A stretch of 64,000 nucleotides of DNA from GCA-2683825 sp965662355 (GCA_965662355.1 CBFIHP010000012.1:118966-182965); one strand, 5' to 3'. Shown: positions 42,520-52,469, numbered from the stretch's first letter. Numbers and translations are program-made. Notes: generated from the letters alone by a model not told the origin.

Positions 42520-43235
42520 TGCGAATGGACGCCAAGGACACCCTGGGAGAACGTCTGCTCGTCGTCGAAGACGAAAAACACCTGGCCGAGGTCATCGTCG
42601 ACAATCTCGAGATCGAGGGATACAGGGTCGCGTTGGAGACCAACGGTGAACGCGCATTGGAGGCCATCCGCAAGAATCCGCCGGGGTTGGTGCTACTGGA
42701 CGTGATGCTTCCGGGACTCGATGGCTTCTCGATCTGCTCGAAGCTGCGCGACGAAAACAATCAGGTGCCGATCCTGTTTCTGACCGCCAAGGGTGACAAC
42801 GACGATCGTGTCCGCGGTCTAGCCTTGGGTGGTGACGACTACCTACCGAAGCCCTTCGATCTACGCGAGCTGATCCTGCGTGTAAAGGCCATCCTGCGCC
42901 GCCGCGAGTGGAGCGCCGAAACCTCGAGCGTCGGTGACCGGCTGAAGCTCGGTGAGACGACGATCGATTTCTCCACATACATCGCCACCGCCCCCGATCG
43001 TGAGATCGAACTCTCGACCAAGGAGGTCCTCATCCTGCGCTGCCTCGCGGAACGCAAGGGCGAGGTCGTCACACGCGACGAGATTCTCGATCGCGTCTGG
43101 GGTTACGAGGCCTTCCCGACCACACGCACCATTGACAACTTCATCGTCCGGCTGCGTCGCGTACTCGAACCCGACCCGCAGAACCCCCGTTTCATTCATA
43201 CCATTCGCGGCAGCGGATACCGACTGACACCGTAA
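42519..43235 (+). CDS. OmpR/PhoB-family response regulator embedded in the heme operon
   Basis: The 238-residue protein has a receiver with LLVVEDEKHLAE, phospho-acceptor Asp61 in VLLDVMLPGLDGF, and the KP motif in YLPKPFDLRELIL. A winged-helix DNA-binding domain follows: LSTKEVLILRCLAERKGEVV, then RDEILDRVWGYE and finally FIHTIRGSGYRLTP. The start is GTG at 42519, sharing 1 nt with the kinase stop, or ATG at 42525. The stop shares 1 nt with hemE (TAATG). It is the cognate partner of the kinase just before it. Possible targets include this operon itself; no binding repeat was identified in the operon's upstream region. Confidence 0.94.
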   Translation: MRMDAKDTLGERLLVVEDEKHLAEVIVDNLEIEGYRVALETNGERALEAIRKNPPGLVLLDVMLPGLDGFSICSKLRDENNQVPILFLTAKGDNDDRVRGLALGGDDYLPKPFDLRELILRVKAILRRREWSAETSSVGDRLKLGETTIDFSTYIATAPDREIELSTKEVLILRCLAERKGEVVTRDEILDRVWGYEAFPTTRTIDNFIVRLRRVLEPDPQNPRFIHTIRGSGYRLTP

Positions 43236-44281
43236 TGACGAACGACAAGCTCCTCCTCCGTGCCCTCTGCCGCGAACCCATCCCCCGTACACCCGTATGG
43301 TTGATGCGCCAGGCCGGGCGCTATCTTCCCGAGTACCAGGAGGTGCGCAAGCAGGCCGGTGGTTTCCTCGAACTGGCAAAGAACCCCGAACAGGCGGCGG
43401 AAGTCACCCTGCAGCCGATTCGACGCTTCGGTATGGACGGTGCGATCATCTTCAGCGACATCCTGTTGCCGCTTGAAGCCATGGGCATGCCCTTGATCTT
43501 CAACGAAAAGGGCCCGTCTCTGCCGGAGCCACTGCGCTGCCTGCAAGACGTCGAGAAGCTGAAGGCCTACGACCCCGCGGTCGAGCTCGGCTATGTGGGT
43601 GAATCCCTGAAGCTCACAGCCGCCGGCTTGCCCGACGAGACGACGTTATTGGGCTTTTGCGGTGCTCCGTTCACACTCGCCAGCTATGCGATCGAGGGCG
43701 GCACGGGCAAGAGCTTCATGGAACTGCGGCGCATGATGTACCACGAGCCAGAGGCCTGGGAGCTGCTCATGCAGAAGCTCACCGACGCCGTCGGCGATCA
43801 CCTCGAATACCAGATTGCGAGCGGCGCCGAGGCTGTCGTCCTGTTCGACACCTGGGCCGCGGCCCTGACGATCGAGGACTACCGGCGCTACGCCAAGCCC
43901 TGGTCGCAGAAGATCCTCGAGCGCCTTCAAGGCAAGGCACCGCGCGTCGCCTTCGCTGGAGCGGCCGACCACCTGGTCGAGGAGCTGGCCTCGATGAACC
44001 CCGACGCCGTGGCCATCGATCACCGCACCGACATCGTGCGCGCCTTCGACCGCGTCGGCTCGCACATCGCGCTCCAGGGCAACCTCGACCCTGGGATCCT
44101 GCTCTCGACGCCGGAGAACGTCGCGCGCTGGACGCGCGACATCCTCGAACGCGTCGCCGGGCGCCCAGGCCACATCCTGAACCTCGGACACGGTGTCTTC
44201 AAGACCACCGATCCCGAGTGCGTCGCGGCCTTCGTCCGCACGGCCCAGGAATTCCGCAACGACACGCGCGAAGCCATGTAG
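43235..44281 (+). CDS. hemE: Uroporphyrinogen decarboxylase
   Basis: The 348-residue enzyme removes the four acetate carboxyls of uroporphyrinogen III to give coproporphyrinogen III. The signature TPVWLMRQAGRYLPEYQEVR is near residue 19, and GFCGAPFTLASYAIEGG near 132 forms part of the substrate pocket. LFDTWAAALTIEDYRRYAKP and LNLGHGVFKTTDPE near the C-terminus are typical. The ATG overlaps the regulator stop by 1 nt. hemY follows after 21 nt with its own ribosome site, so the operon continues. Confidence 0.96.
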   Translation: MTNDKLLLRALCREPIPRTPVWLMRQAGRYLPEYQEVRKQAGGFLELAKNPEQAAEVTLQPIRRFGMDGAIIFSDILLPLEAMGMPLIFNEKGPSLPEPLRCLQDVEKLKAYDPAVELGYVGESLKLTAAGLPDETTLLGFCGAPFTLASYAIEGGTGKSFMELRRMMYHEPEAWELLMQKLTDAVGDHLEYQIASGAEAVVLFDTWAAALTIEDYRRYAKPWSQKILERLQGKAPRVAFAGAADHLVEELASMNPDAVAIDHRTDIVRAFDRVGSHIALQGNLDPGILLSTPENVARWTRDILERVAGRPGHILNLGHGVFKTTDPECVAAFVRTAQEFRNDTREAM

Positions 44282-44302
44282 TACTGGCGCCGGAGGCTCC
44301 TC

Positions 44303-45682
44303 TTGGACCAAGCAGTTGAAACCCTCGTCGTCGGCGCCGGCATCTCGGGACTCGCATATGCCTATGCCCGCGGCACGGACGCGGACGTTCTAGTTCTCGA
44401 AGCAAGTGAGCGCCCCGGCGGTCTCGTGCACACAATCGACGTCGACGCGCGACCGGGCCTGCGCTACGAACGCGGGCCGGAGGCGCTCTCGGGGTCTGCC
44501 AGGGCCGTCCGTACGATGGCGGACGAACTGGGCGTGGCCATGCACGACGCCGACAAGCACGCCTCGAAGCGCTACGTCATCAAGCGTGGGCTTCCGGTGG
44601 AAGTCCCACTGTCGCCGCCCAAGCTGGTCACAACGCGACTCCTCTCGCCCCTCGCCAAACTACGTCTGGCGACCGAACCGTTCCGCAACTCCACCAAGTC
44701 CCTCGAGGGCTCCATCGCCGAGTTCGCCCGCCACCGCCTCGGCCGCGAAGCGCTCGAAACTCTGGTCGACCCCATGGTCTCCGGCATTCACGCCGGCGAT
44801 CCAGCGGAACTGTCTCTGCGCGCGTGCTTCCCCCAGCTGGTCGCCATGATCCAGCAGCACGGGAGCATCTTCAACGCCTTGCGTGCCCAGCAACGCGCCA
44901 CCAAATCCGCCCCCACCCCGGGACTGTGGAAGCCCGCAGGCGGCATGCAACTCCTGACCACGGCACTTGCCGACAAGCTCGGATCGCGCCTCAAGACCGG
45001 CGTCAAGGTCCGTTCGATCGAGAGCGCCGGCCGCGGGTTCAAGATCCGCACGGACCTCGGCCGCGTCGATGCCCAAAACATCGTCCTGGCCGTCCCCTTG
45101 CGAGCAGCCACCACGCTCTTGAACTCGACACTTCCAGAGGCCGCGGACGAACTGCGCACGATGCGATGCGAAAGCCTCGTCGGCATCTTCCACGCCTACA
45201 CGCGCGAACAGATCGAACACCCCCTCGACGGCTTCGGCTATCTCGTACCCCGGGCCGAGAACCTGCAACACCTGGGCACGCTCTTCTCGTCCACCATCGA
45301 ACCCGCCTGTGTCCCCGAGGGCAACGTACTCCTACGCACGCTCGCCGGAGGCGCGCGCTATCCCGACCTCGTAGAAAAGGGCGACGCCGAACTTGCCAGG
45401 ATCGCCTCCCAAGAAGTCGGCACCATCCTCTCCACCTTCGGTGAGCCCGTCTGGAAACGCATCGTCCGCTACCCCGAAGCCCTGCCGCGCCTGGACCTGA
45501 AACACCCCGAACGCCTGGAGCGACTACACCAACTCCTACCCCGGAACCTATGCGTGCTTGGCAACTTCACGCGCGGGGTCGGGCTCTCGAGTTTGGTGGA
45601 CCAGGCGCTCGAGCTGGCCTCTGCGCATCAGGCGGAGGAGAGCGTTCTGGCTCAGGGGGCGGGTTGGACTCCTTGCCCATGA
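44303..45682 (+). CDS. hemY: Oxygen-dependent protoporphyrinogen IX oxidase
   Basis: The 459-residue flavoprotein converts protoporphyrinogen (or, in some relatives, coproporphyrinogen) to the porphyrin using oxygen. The FAD-binding motif is VVGAGISGLAYAYARG at residues 9-24, followed by LEASERPGGLV. The middle (FARHRLGREALETLVDPMVSG) and the C-terminal LDLKHPERLERLHQLL and LGNFTRGVGLSSLVDQALE match HemY. A GGAGG lies 6 nt before the TTG start. It ends the heme operon; coproporphyrinogen oxidase and ferrochelatase are not in the window. Its use implies aerobic heme synthesis. The 171-bp region after it contains no clear terminator. Confidence 0.92.
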   Translation: MDQAVETLVVGAGISGLAYAYARGTDADVLVLEASERPGGLVHTIDVDARPGLRYERGPEALSGSARAVRTMADELGVAMHDADKHASKRYVIKRGLPVEVPLSPPKLVTTRLLSPLAKLRLATEPFRNSTKSLEGSIAEFARHRLGREALETLVDPMVSGIHAGDPAELSLRACFPQLVAMIQQHGSIFNALRAQQRATKSAPTPGLWKPAGGMQLLTTALADKLGSRLKTGVKVRSIESAGRGFKIRTDLGRVDAQNIVLAVPLRAATTLLNSTLPEAADELRTMRCESLVGIFHAYTREQIEHPLDGFGYLVPRAENLQHLGTLFSSTIEPACVPEGNVLLRTLAGGARYPDLVEKGDAELARIASQEVGTILSTFGEPVWKRIVRYPEALPRLDLKHPERLERLHQLLPRNLCVLGNFTRGVGLSSLVDQALELASAHQAEESVLAQGAGWTPCP

Positions 45683-45853
45683 GCTCGAGCGAAGCGGCGA
45701 GACGCACGCCGACCATGTAGGCCTCGTGGTCCCGGGCTTCGGAGGCTGGGGGTTGATGGGGCTCTTCGATCCGAGCCTGAAGGGCCCCCCCCATGGGATT
45801 CGAGCAGGGATTCGAGCCTCCTCCTGGGGCGCAGGTGCATCTATACTGCCACC

Positions 45854-48800
45854 ATGGGAATCCAGGCCCTCGCCTCGCTGCTGCTGCTAACTTCGGCGCC
45901 CATGGGAGCTCGCACGGATGACGCCGAGTTCTTCGAAACCAAGGTTCGTCCGTTGCTTGCCGAGCGGTGTTATGACTGCCACGGTCCGGACAAGCAGCGC
46001 TCCGCTCTGCGGGTCGACAGCCTGGCACATCTCCTCGCGGGAGGCAGCCGTGGCCCGGCCATCGTGGCCGGGGATGCAGACAAGAGCTTGATCGTGCGCG
46101 CGGTTCGCGGCGAGGAGCCCGAATTCGAAATGCCGCCGCGGGAGAAGCTCTCGGCCGATGAGATCGAGATCCTGGTGACGTGGATCGAAGAGGGGGCGCA
46201 AGCCCCCGAAGCGACGGACTCTGCGATCGAGAGTTTCGATCTCTGGAAGCGACGAGAAGAGCACTGGGGATTTCGCGCCATCGAAAAGCCCACTCCACCT
46301 CAGGTCGAGAGCGCACCGTGGAGTGAACACCCAATCGATGCCTTCATCGCGCAAGCTCTCGAACGTGTCGAGCTGACGCCGAACTCAGAGGCCAGCCGGC
46401 GGACGCTACTGCGGCGAGCCTCCTTCGATCTCATCGGCTTGCCCCCCACGCCCGCAGAGGTGGCTGCCTTCGAAGCGGACACCGATCCCGAAGCCTATGA
46501 GCATGTAGTCGAAAGGCTTTTGAGCTCACCACACTTCGGGGAGCGCTGGGGGCGGCACTGGTTGGATCTCGTGCGCTATGCCGAAACCAAAGGCCACGAG
46601 TTCGATTACCTGATCGCCAACGCCTGGCAATACCGCGACTACGTCATCCGCGCATTCAACCAGGACGTGCCCTACGATCGCTTCGTGCGCGAACACCTTG
46701 CGGGCGACCTACTCCCGGAGCCGCGCCAGAACCCCGAGCATGGCTGGGACGAGTCCGCCTTGGGGACGGGTTTCTGGTTCTTCGGGGAAGAGAAGCACTC
46801 CCCCGTCGACATTCGCGCCGACCAGGCCGAGCGCATCGCCAACCAGCTGGACGTGCTGTCGAAGACCTTCCTCGGCTTGACGGTCGCCTGTGCGCGCTGC
46901 CACGACCACAAGTTCGAGGCGATCTCGACCAAGGACTATTACGCCTTGTCGGGCTACGTGCTCAGCGCCAGCCAGCGTCAAGTGCGCTTCGAGAGCCGCG
47001 AGAACAACGCCCGCATCGCGAAATCGTTGGCGCGCTTGGAACGAGAGCAAAAGGAACGGATCGCCCGCGCGACCGGCACGGCCCTGCTGGACGCGCTCAC
47101 GGACACGGCCAAGGCGATGCTGGCCGCCCGCGAGCTCGAAAGCCAGCTCTTCGGACAGACCCAGGAAGACCATCTCCCAGAGACCTGGCCGGAGGAATGG
47201 ACGCTCGCCGTGCAACGCACCGCGGCCAGGACCGGAATCCCGCCGGCTCGCCTCGAGGCCTGGCTCCACGAAACGGTTCGTGGACGCAAGGACGCAGCGA
47301 AGCTGCTCGCTCCGTGGGCGATGCGTGAAGGGATCGAGCCCCTCTTGTCGAGCGAGCTGGTGGCCGCGAACACACGCGGGGGAACGACCAGCCTGATCTC
47401 AGACTTCGCGACTTCGGATCCCACGAAGTGGATGCAAGACGGCTTCGGTTTTCGACAGGTCCTGGCCGGCGACGTGCGCGTGGGCGCCAGCCCGCGCCGT
47501 CCTCTCGGGCGTCTCTTCGCGTATAGCGGTGCCGCTTCCGACCCCACATGGAACCGATTGAAACTGAGGGGAGCAACGGAGCGACACCCGGGCAAGGTGA
47601 ACTGGAACCAGAGCGGGCGCATGCTCCGCACACAGACGTTTCAGCTCGAGCACGAGAATCTCTTCTATCTCGTGGAGGGCGCGGGTCGTGCCTTCTGCGA
47701 GGTCGACGGGCACCGCATGGTCGAGGGCCCACTCCACGCTCGAACCGTCAAGACCTGGGAGAATGAAGGGCGGCGCTGGATCCGCCACGAGCTCGCGGAC
47801 TACGTCGGCCATGTCGTCCACGTCGAATTCAGCCCCACCGAGGACAATCACGGCCTCGTTATCGAGCGCGTGGTCTCGGGACAGGACACGCCCCCCGCTC
47901 CGGAACCGGAAACCGACTGGTTGATCCATTCGTTGAGCCGCGTCGATGCAAGCGATCCGAGGGCCCTGGCCGACGCGTACGAGGAACTGTTCCGCTTCGC
48001 CGCCAGCGAACTTGCCGAGGGACGGCTGAAGGATGCCGAAGCCGGACCAGGCTTCGCGGTGCTGGGCTGGCTGCTCGAGCGGCCCGAGCTCTTGGCTTTC
48101 CCACTCGAGACCGACGAGCTCCGCGGTGCCCTGCTTCCCTATCTCGAAGCGCGCGTAGAGCTCCTCGCGGAGGTGCAGCTCGAATCCGCGACCGCTCCGG
48201 TGCTGCTGGATGCGAATGGTATCGACGAGTTCCTCCTGTTTCGCGGCGATACGCGCAAGCCAAAAGATGCGGTACCGCGCAGCATCCCCGAGGCCCTGGG
48301 GTCGACACCCGGCGAGCAAGACGAAGGCAAGCACGCGAGCAGCGGCCGACTGACACTCGCCCAGCAACTGACCGACCCGACAGCAAACCCCTTCATCGCC
48401 CGCGTCTGGGCCAACCGACTCTGGCAACACCTGTTCGGAAGGGGCATCGTTGCCACGGTCGATAATCTAGGCACATCCGGAGCGGACCCGACCCACCCCG
48501 AGCTGCTCGATCACCTGGCCGCCACATTGATCGAGGAGGGCTTCTCGACCAAGTCTCTGCTGAAGCACATCGTGCTCTCCCGTACGTATCGTCAGGGCTC
48601 CCAACCCTCCCCCGCAGGCCGAGCTCTCGATCCGAAGAACCGGCTGCACCATCACCATCCGCTACAGCGCCTTGACGCCGAAGTCCTGCGCGACACGATG
48701 CTCAGCGTAGCGGGCAGCCTGAACCCACAAGCCTTCGGAGCCCCGGTTCCGATCCACTTGACCTCGTTCCTGGCGGGTCGTGGGCGGCCAGGAAAAAACG

Positions 48801-49195
48801 GGCCGCTGGATGGTGAGGGACGCCGGAGTATCTACCTGGCCGTGCGACGCAACTTCTTGATGCCGTTGTTCCAGGTCTTCGATTATCCAACCCCATTCAG
48901 CACCCGCGGGCAGCGAACCGAATCGAATGTCCCGGCACAGGCCCTGACGCTTTGGAATGACCCGTTCGTGATCGACCAGGCGCGGAGGTGGGCCGAAGGC
49001 GTGTACGCGGGTCTCGAGGGAGACGCGGACAGGGTCGAGCGGATTTACCGCCTGGCCTTTGGCAGGGACCCGGCTGAGACAGAGCTGGAGACGGCGGTGG
49101 CGTTCCTGCAGGACAGTGAGGAAGAGGGTGCGAGCTCACTGGCGGAACTCTGCCACGTGCTGTTCAACACGAAGGAATTCCTGTACGTGGACTGA
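45854..49195 (+). CDS. PSCyt1/DUF1549/DUF1553 secreted cytochrome-like protein
   Basis: The 1113-residue protein starts with a signal peptide (LASLLLLTSAPMGA). The PSCyt1 heme site is KVRPLLAERCYDCHGPDKQR near residue 45, followed by the DUF1549 domain (DAFIAQALERVELTPN, then LIGLPPTPAEVAAFEAD) and, near the end, the DUF1553 domain (LTDPTANPFIARVWANRLWQ, GRGIVATVDNLGTSG). A beta-type insert sits in between (about 520-670). The combination is almost confined to Planctomycetes and close relatives, and its reaction is unproven; carbohydrate or redox roles are proposed. A DUF1501 gene follows after about 340 bp and is the usual partner. Confidence 0.95.
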   Translation: MGIQALASLLLLTSAPMGARTDDAEFFETKVRPLLAERCYDCHGPDKQRSALRVDSLAHLLAGGSRGPAIVAGDADKSLIVRAVRGEEPEFEMPPREKLSADEIEILVTWIEEGAQAPEATDSAIESFDLWKRREEHWGFRAIEKPTPPQVESAPWSEHPIDAFIAQALERVELTPNSEASRRTLLRRASFDLIGLPPTPAEVAAFEADTDPEAYEHVVERLLSSPHFGERWGRHWLDLVRYAETKGHEFDYLIANAWQYRDYVIRAFNQDVPYDRFVREHLAGDLLPEPRQNPEHGWDESALGTGFWFFGEEKHSPVDIRADQAERIANQLDVLSKTFLGLTVACARCHDHKFEAISTKDYYALSGYVLSASQRQVRFESRENNARIAKSLARLEREQKERIARATGTALLDALTDTAKAMLAARELESQLFGQTQEDHLPETWPEEWTLAVQRTAARTGIPPARLEAWLHETVRGRKDAAKLLAPWAMREGIEPLLSSELVAANTRGGTTSLISDFATSDPTKWMQDGFGFRQVLAGDVRVGASPRRPLGRLFAYSGAASDPTWNRLKLRGATERHPGKVNWNQSGRMLRTQTFQLEHENLFYLVEGAGRAFCEVDGHRMVEGPLHARTVKTWENEGRRWIRHELADYVGHVVHVEFSPTEDNHGLVIERVVSGQDTPPAPEPETDWLIHSLSRVDASDPRALADAYEELFRFAASELAEGRLKDAEAGPGFAVLGWLLERPELLAFPLETDELRGALLPYLEARVELLAEVQLESATAPVLLDANGIDEFLLFRGDTRKPKDAVPRSIPEALGSTPGEQDEGKHASSGRLTLAQQLTDPTANPFIARVWANRLWQHLFGRGIVATVDNLGTSGADPTHPELLDHLAATLIEEGFSTKSLLKHIVLSRTYRQGSQPSPAGRALDPKNRLHHHHPLQRLDAEVLRDTMLSVAGSLNPQAFGAPVPIHLTSFLAGRGRPGKNGPLDGEGRRSIYLAVRRNFLMPLFQVFDYPTPFSTRGQRTESNVPAQALTLWNDPFVIDQARRWAEGVYAGLEGDADRVERIYRLAFGRDPAETELETAVAFLQDSEEEGASSLAELCHVLFNTKEFLYVD

Positions 49196-49304
49196 GGGCT
49201 CCGCCCCGAAACGCCCCATGCAGTCCATCCTCGCCGAGCCTTGTGGCGCCTAGCATCGCGCCCGCTTCTGGACACGTTTCTTCAGCGGGTCGCTCTTGCT
49301 GGCC

Positions 49305-49433
49305 ATGCTCTTCTGCACTCTCTTCGGATTGCCGCCCGTCGATCGCAGCGTCATGACCCTACACGACATGGCCATCACCCTGCGGGCTGGTCGCAATGGG
49401 CAACTCGAATCGGGGGGCCCATTGGGCCCGTGA
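49305..49433 (+). CDS. Possible small membrane peptide, 42 codons
   Basis: In the 344-bp interval 49196-49539 one plus-strand frame looks protein-like. Upstream of the ATG at 49305 it reads basic residues and then FFSGSLLLAMLFCTLFGLP, a membrane-helix-like stretch, followed by a short polar tail ending LESGGPLGP. No start precedes the basic part, so the peptide would begin inside the helix unless a TTG at 49296 is used. It could be a decayed signal-peptide gene or chance. Nothing else is visible in the interval apart from the upstream region of the next DUF1501 gene. Confidence 0.2.
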   Translation: MLFCTLFGLPPVDRSVMTLHDMAITLRAGRNGQLESGGPLGP

Positions 49434-49539
49434 GGCGATCCGGAAAGCAGTTCCGTGCGGGATTAGCAGGAGGTTCCAGGGAGCAACGCCACGGCAGGAC
49501 GACGGCGTTGCCCCTGGAGCGTATGATGACAGGCCTGCC

Positions 49540-50967
49540 ATGCACCACGCCCGCAGACGCCGTTGTGATCACTTTCGACCGCTGAGCCGGCGCGAAGCCC
49601 TCCTCCGTTGCGCGAATGGCTTCGGCGCCCTCGCCCTGGCCGGAATGTCCCCTCCGCGCCTCGAGAGTCTTCTCGACGAGCGCCGACTCCCCCACCATCC
49701 GGCGCGCGCCAAGCGCATCATCTTCCTCTACATGGATGGCGCTCCTTCGCAAGTCGACACATTCGACCCGAAGCCGCGACTGGAAAAGGAGCACGGCCAG
49801 CCGATCGGGTTGGAGGTTCCCGATACGCAGTTCGACAACGTCGGGACGGTCTTGAAGTCCCCCTGGAAGTTCAAGCAGTACGGCGACAGCGGCGCCTGGG
49901 TCAGCGACCTCTTTCCGTATCTCTCGCGTCATGTCGACGATCTTTGCTTCGTGCACTCGATGGTCGCGGAGTTTCCCGAACACACCGACGCGAACTACTT
50001 CCTGCACACGGGCTTCGGACAGCAAGGCCGGCCCAGCATGGGTTCGTGGATTTCCTATGGCCTGGGCAGCGAGAATCGCAACCTCCCCGCCTTCATCGTC
50101 CTGAACGGCGGATTGATCCCGCCCGGTGGGCTGGACAACTTCAACGCCGGCTTTCTGCCGGCGACGTTCCAGGGTTCGGTCTTCCTACCCGGTTCCGATC
50201 CCGTGGCGAACCTGGCAAGGGCGGACGTCGAGGCTGCGGTTGCGGTGGAGGAACGCCAGCGCCGACTCCTGCGCAAGCTGGAGGGCAACCTGGGCGAACG
50301 CATGGGGCAGCACGATGCGATCGAATCAGCGATCGCGAACTACGAGCTGGCTTTCCGCATGCAAGCCGCGGTTCCCGAGCTCCTGGATGTCTCCGGAGAA
50401 ACCAAGGCCACGCGTGAACTCTACGGCCTGGACGCCGAGGACAAGCATACGAGAACGTATGGCACGCTGTGTCTTCTCGCACGCAGATTGGCGGAGCGCG
50501 ATGTGCGCTTCATCGAATTGACATGCCCCAATGTCGGTGTCGATCGCTGGGACCAGCACAACGGGCTCACGGACGGACACAACCGCAATGCACGGGCGAT
50601 CGACCAGCCCATCGCTGGACTCTTGCACGACCTGAAAGCTCGCGGTCTGCTCGAGGACACACTGGTCCTGTGGGCAGGCGAGTTCGGACGTACCCCCATG
50701 GCCCAGGGCGCGCACGGACGCGACCACAATCCCCATGGGTTCACAATCTGGATGGCCGGAGGTGGAGTGCGCCCCGGGTTCAGCTATGGCGCGACGGACG
50801 AGTACGGCTACTTCGCCGCGGACAAACCGGTCACGATGCACGATCTGCACGCCACGATCCTGCACTTGATGGGCATGGATCACGAGCGCTTGAGCTACCC
50901 GTTCAGCGGCCGCGACATGCGGCTGACCGACGTCCACGGAACCGTGGTAGGCGACCTTCTCAGCTAG
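49540..50967 (+). CDS. DUF1501 protein, Tat-type signal, partner of PSCyt1/DUF1553
   Basis: The ATG at 49540 gives 475 residues. A twin-arginine-type signal (LSRREALLRCANGFGALALA, about 17-36) precedes the DUF1501 domain: KRIIFLYMDGAPSQVDTFDP, then FVHSMVAEFPEHTDANYF, WDQHNGLTDGHNRNARAIDQ and finally LWAGEFGRTPMAQGAHGRDH. The gene follows the PSCyt1/DUF1553 gene and is its expected partner. An earlier ATG at 49396 would add a stretch without recognisable features and is less likely. It converges with the HEAT-like gene 29 bp away. Confidence 0.92.
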   Translation: MHHARRRRCDHFRPLSRREALLRCANGFGALALAGMSPPRLESLLDERRLPHHPARAKRIIFLYMDGAPSQVDTFDPKPRLEKEHGQPIGLEVPDTQFDNVGTVLKSPWKFKQYGDSGAWVSDLFPYLSRHVDDLCFVHSMVAEFPEHTDANYFLHTGFGQQGRPSMGSWISYGLGSENRNLPAFIVLNGGLIPPGGLDNFNAGFLPATFQGSVFLPGSDPVANLARADVEAAVAVEERQRRLLRKLEGNLGERMGQHDAIESAIANYELAFRMQAAVPELLDVSGETKATRELYGLDAEDKHTRTYGTLCLLARRLAERDVRFIELTCPNVGVDRWDQHNGLTDGHNRNARAIDQPIAGLLHDLKARGLLEDTLVLWAGEFGRTPMAQGAHGRDHNPHGFTIWMAGGGVRPGFSYGATDEYGYFAADKPVTMHDLHATILHLMGMDHERLSYPFSGRDMRLTDVHGTVVGDLLS

Positions 50968-50996
50968 CCTTCGCCATCAAGGTGGCGGATTCGGGC

Positions 50997-52313
50997 TCAG
51001 TTCGCGCGCACGTCGTACCCGAGTTCGCGCGCCACCACAGACCAGACTTCCGGATTGAGTGGAAGGTCCCTTCCGGTGAGCGTCTTCAGCGCGTGGTGCG
51101 CGGCAACGCCAACCTTGCTGGACTCGTTGCCCAGTGCTGTGACCAGCTCCGGGATCGCTTCCCGGGCTTCGCTGTCCTGGATGGCGCGGCAGACGAGAAG
51201 GCGAATCTCCACGGGCCGGGTCCGGAGGAGGTCGCTCAGTACAGAGACGAACTCCTCCCGGACCAGCGAGTGTGGCGCGATCTCTTCGAGGGCCTCCGCG
51301 ACCTGGCGGTGGTCGGAGGAGGATAGTTTTTGGAAGGCAGCGGCTCGCTCGGTGATCATCCAGGCCCGCTCCGCTTGATACCAGCGGGACCAGCCCATCT
51401 TGGAAATGAAGCTCATGCCTGTCATGAGCTGCAGGGCTGCGGTTGCCGCGACCTCGATATCGTCGGGCTCGTGTTCCTCGCCATGCCCCGTCTTCTGAAC
51501 CGTCAGGGGCGACATGAGACCCACAAGCGCCGAGATGGCTTCGCCGTCGCGCAACGTTGCCGCAACTCGTATCGCCGTGCGGCACTCCGGTCGGTCCCTG
51601 CGAATCAGGTCGCGAGCGAAGCCACGCATCTCGATATCGAGCCCATCTTCGCCCGAGCGGCCGACCGACGGGATCTGCTCGAGGACGAGCAGGCGCAGGT
51701 GTTCGTGCTCGCGAGCGACGATGCAGAGGAAGCGGAAGGCGCGGGCATCGCCCGAGACCCCCATGGCTTCGATCAGCGGCGGAAAGATCTCCCTGCGCAG
51801 TACGGGGAAGGCGCCCTCGAGGACTCCGAGAGTCACAGGGTCGCGATCGATGATCGAGACAAAGGCCTGGCGAGTGGCGCGGGCCATTGAAGGCTCGAGG
51901 TGTTTCTCATCCGGGGTGAGGGCGATACCGATGAGCCGCAGAGTCTCGGTAGCTCGCCCCGCAGCGCCCAGGAACTGGATCATCGCTCGGCGCTTGTTGA
52001 TCGAGCGCGTCCCCACCTTGTTCTCCAGATACCGGAGGATCAAGTCGGGCTCCATCAACTCGAGTGCGCGCAGGATCACTCGTTCACTCTCGAGTGTCAG
52101 CGGTTTGGGATCGCTTCCGTTCTCTGCGACGACACGGCGCGTGGCAAGCGTATCGAAGAGACGCGGCAGCATTACGGCACTCTTGGCGGCAAGTTCCGCG
52201 GCCATCGCGTTCTCTCGCGAGGTGGCCTCCTCGACCAAAGATGTGGCTCCCACGGGAGATCCGGCAACCATCAACAAAATCGGTAGCGTCAAGTAGAGGC
52301 AGTTCCTACTCAC
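50997..52313 (-). CDS. Exported HEAT-like repeat protein of unknown function
   Basis: GTG at 52313 gives 438 residues with a signal peptide (CLYLTLPILLMVAGSPVGA). The rest is helical with HEAT-like repeats, clearest near the end (IRLLVCRAIQDSEAREAIPE, LVTALGNESSKVGVAAHHAL). The phrase ALxxLTGxDLxxNPxVW is repeated in a weaker form earlier (ALQLMTGMSFISKMGWSRW), a pattern common in Planctomycete repeat proteins. HEAT-type repeats mediate protein binding; the partner is unknown. The frame extends upstream to 52361 without a better signal. No operon partner is apparent. Confidence 0.7.
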   Translation of the reverse strand: MSRNCLYLTLPILLMVAGSPVGATSLVEEATSRENAMAAELAAKSAVMLPRLFDTLATRRVVAENGSDPKPLTLESERVILRALELMEPDLILRYLENKVGTRSINKRRAMIQFLGAAGRATETLRLIGIALTPDEKHLEPSMARATRQAFVSIIDRDPVTLGVLEGAFPVLRREIFPPLIEAMGVSGDARAFRFLCIVAREHEHLRLLVLEQIPSVGRSGEDGLDIEMRGFARDLIRRDRPECRTAIRVAATLRDGEAISALVGLMSPLTVQKTGHGEEHEPDDIEVAATAALQLMTGMSFISKMGWSRWYQAERAWMITERAAAFQKLSSSDHRQVAEALEEIAPHSLVREEFVSVLSDLLRTRPVEIRLLVCRAIQDSEAREAIPELVTALGNESSKVGVAAHHALKTLTGRDLPLNPEVWSVVARELGYDVRAN

Positions 52314-52469
52314 TGCGTCCCCAAATACTCCGCTCCGAGACTTCGGTCCGGATCCCCCCATCTCTCCCCCGGGCGGTGGCTTGCCCCCGAGGCCCCCTTC
52401 CTTCAGTGTGCTTTGCGGCTGACCGGCCGCGCCCCCACGCAGCCTTCTCCCTTCCTTTTCGTACGTAGG

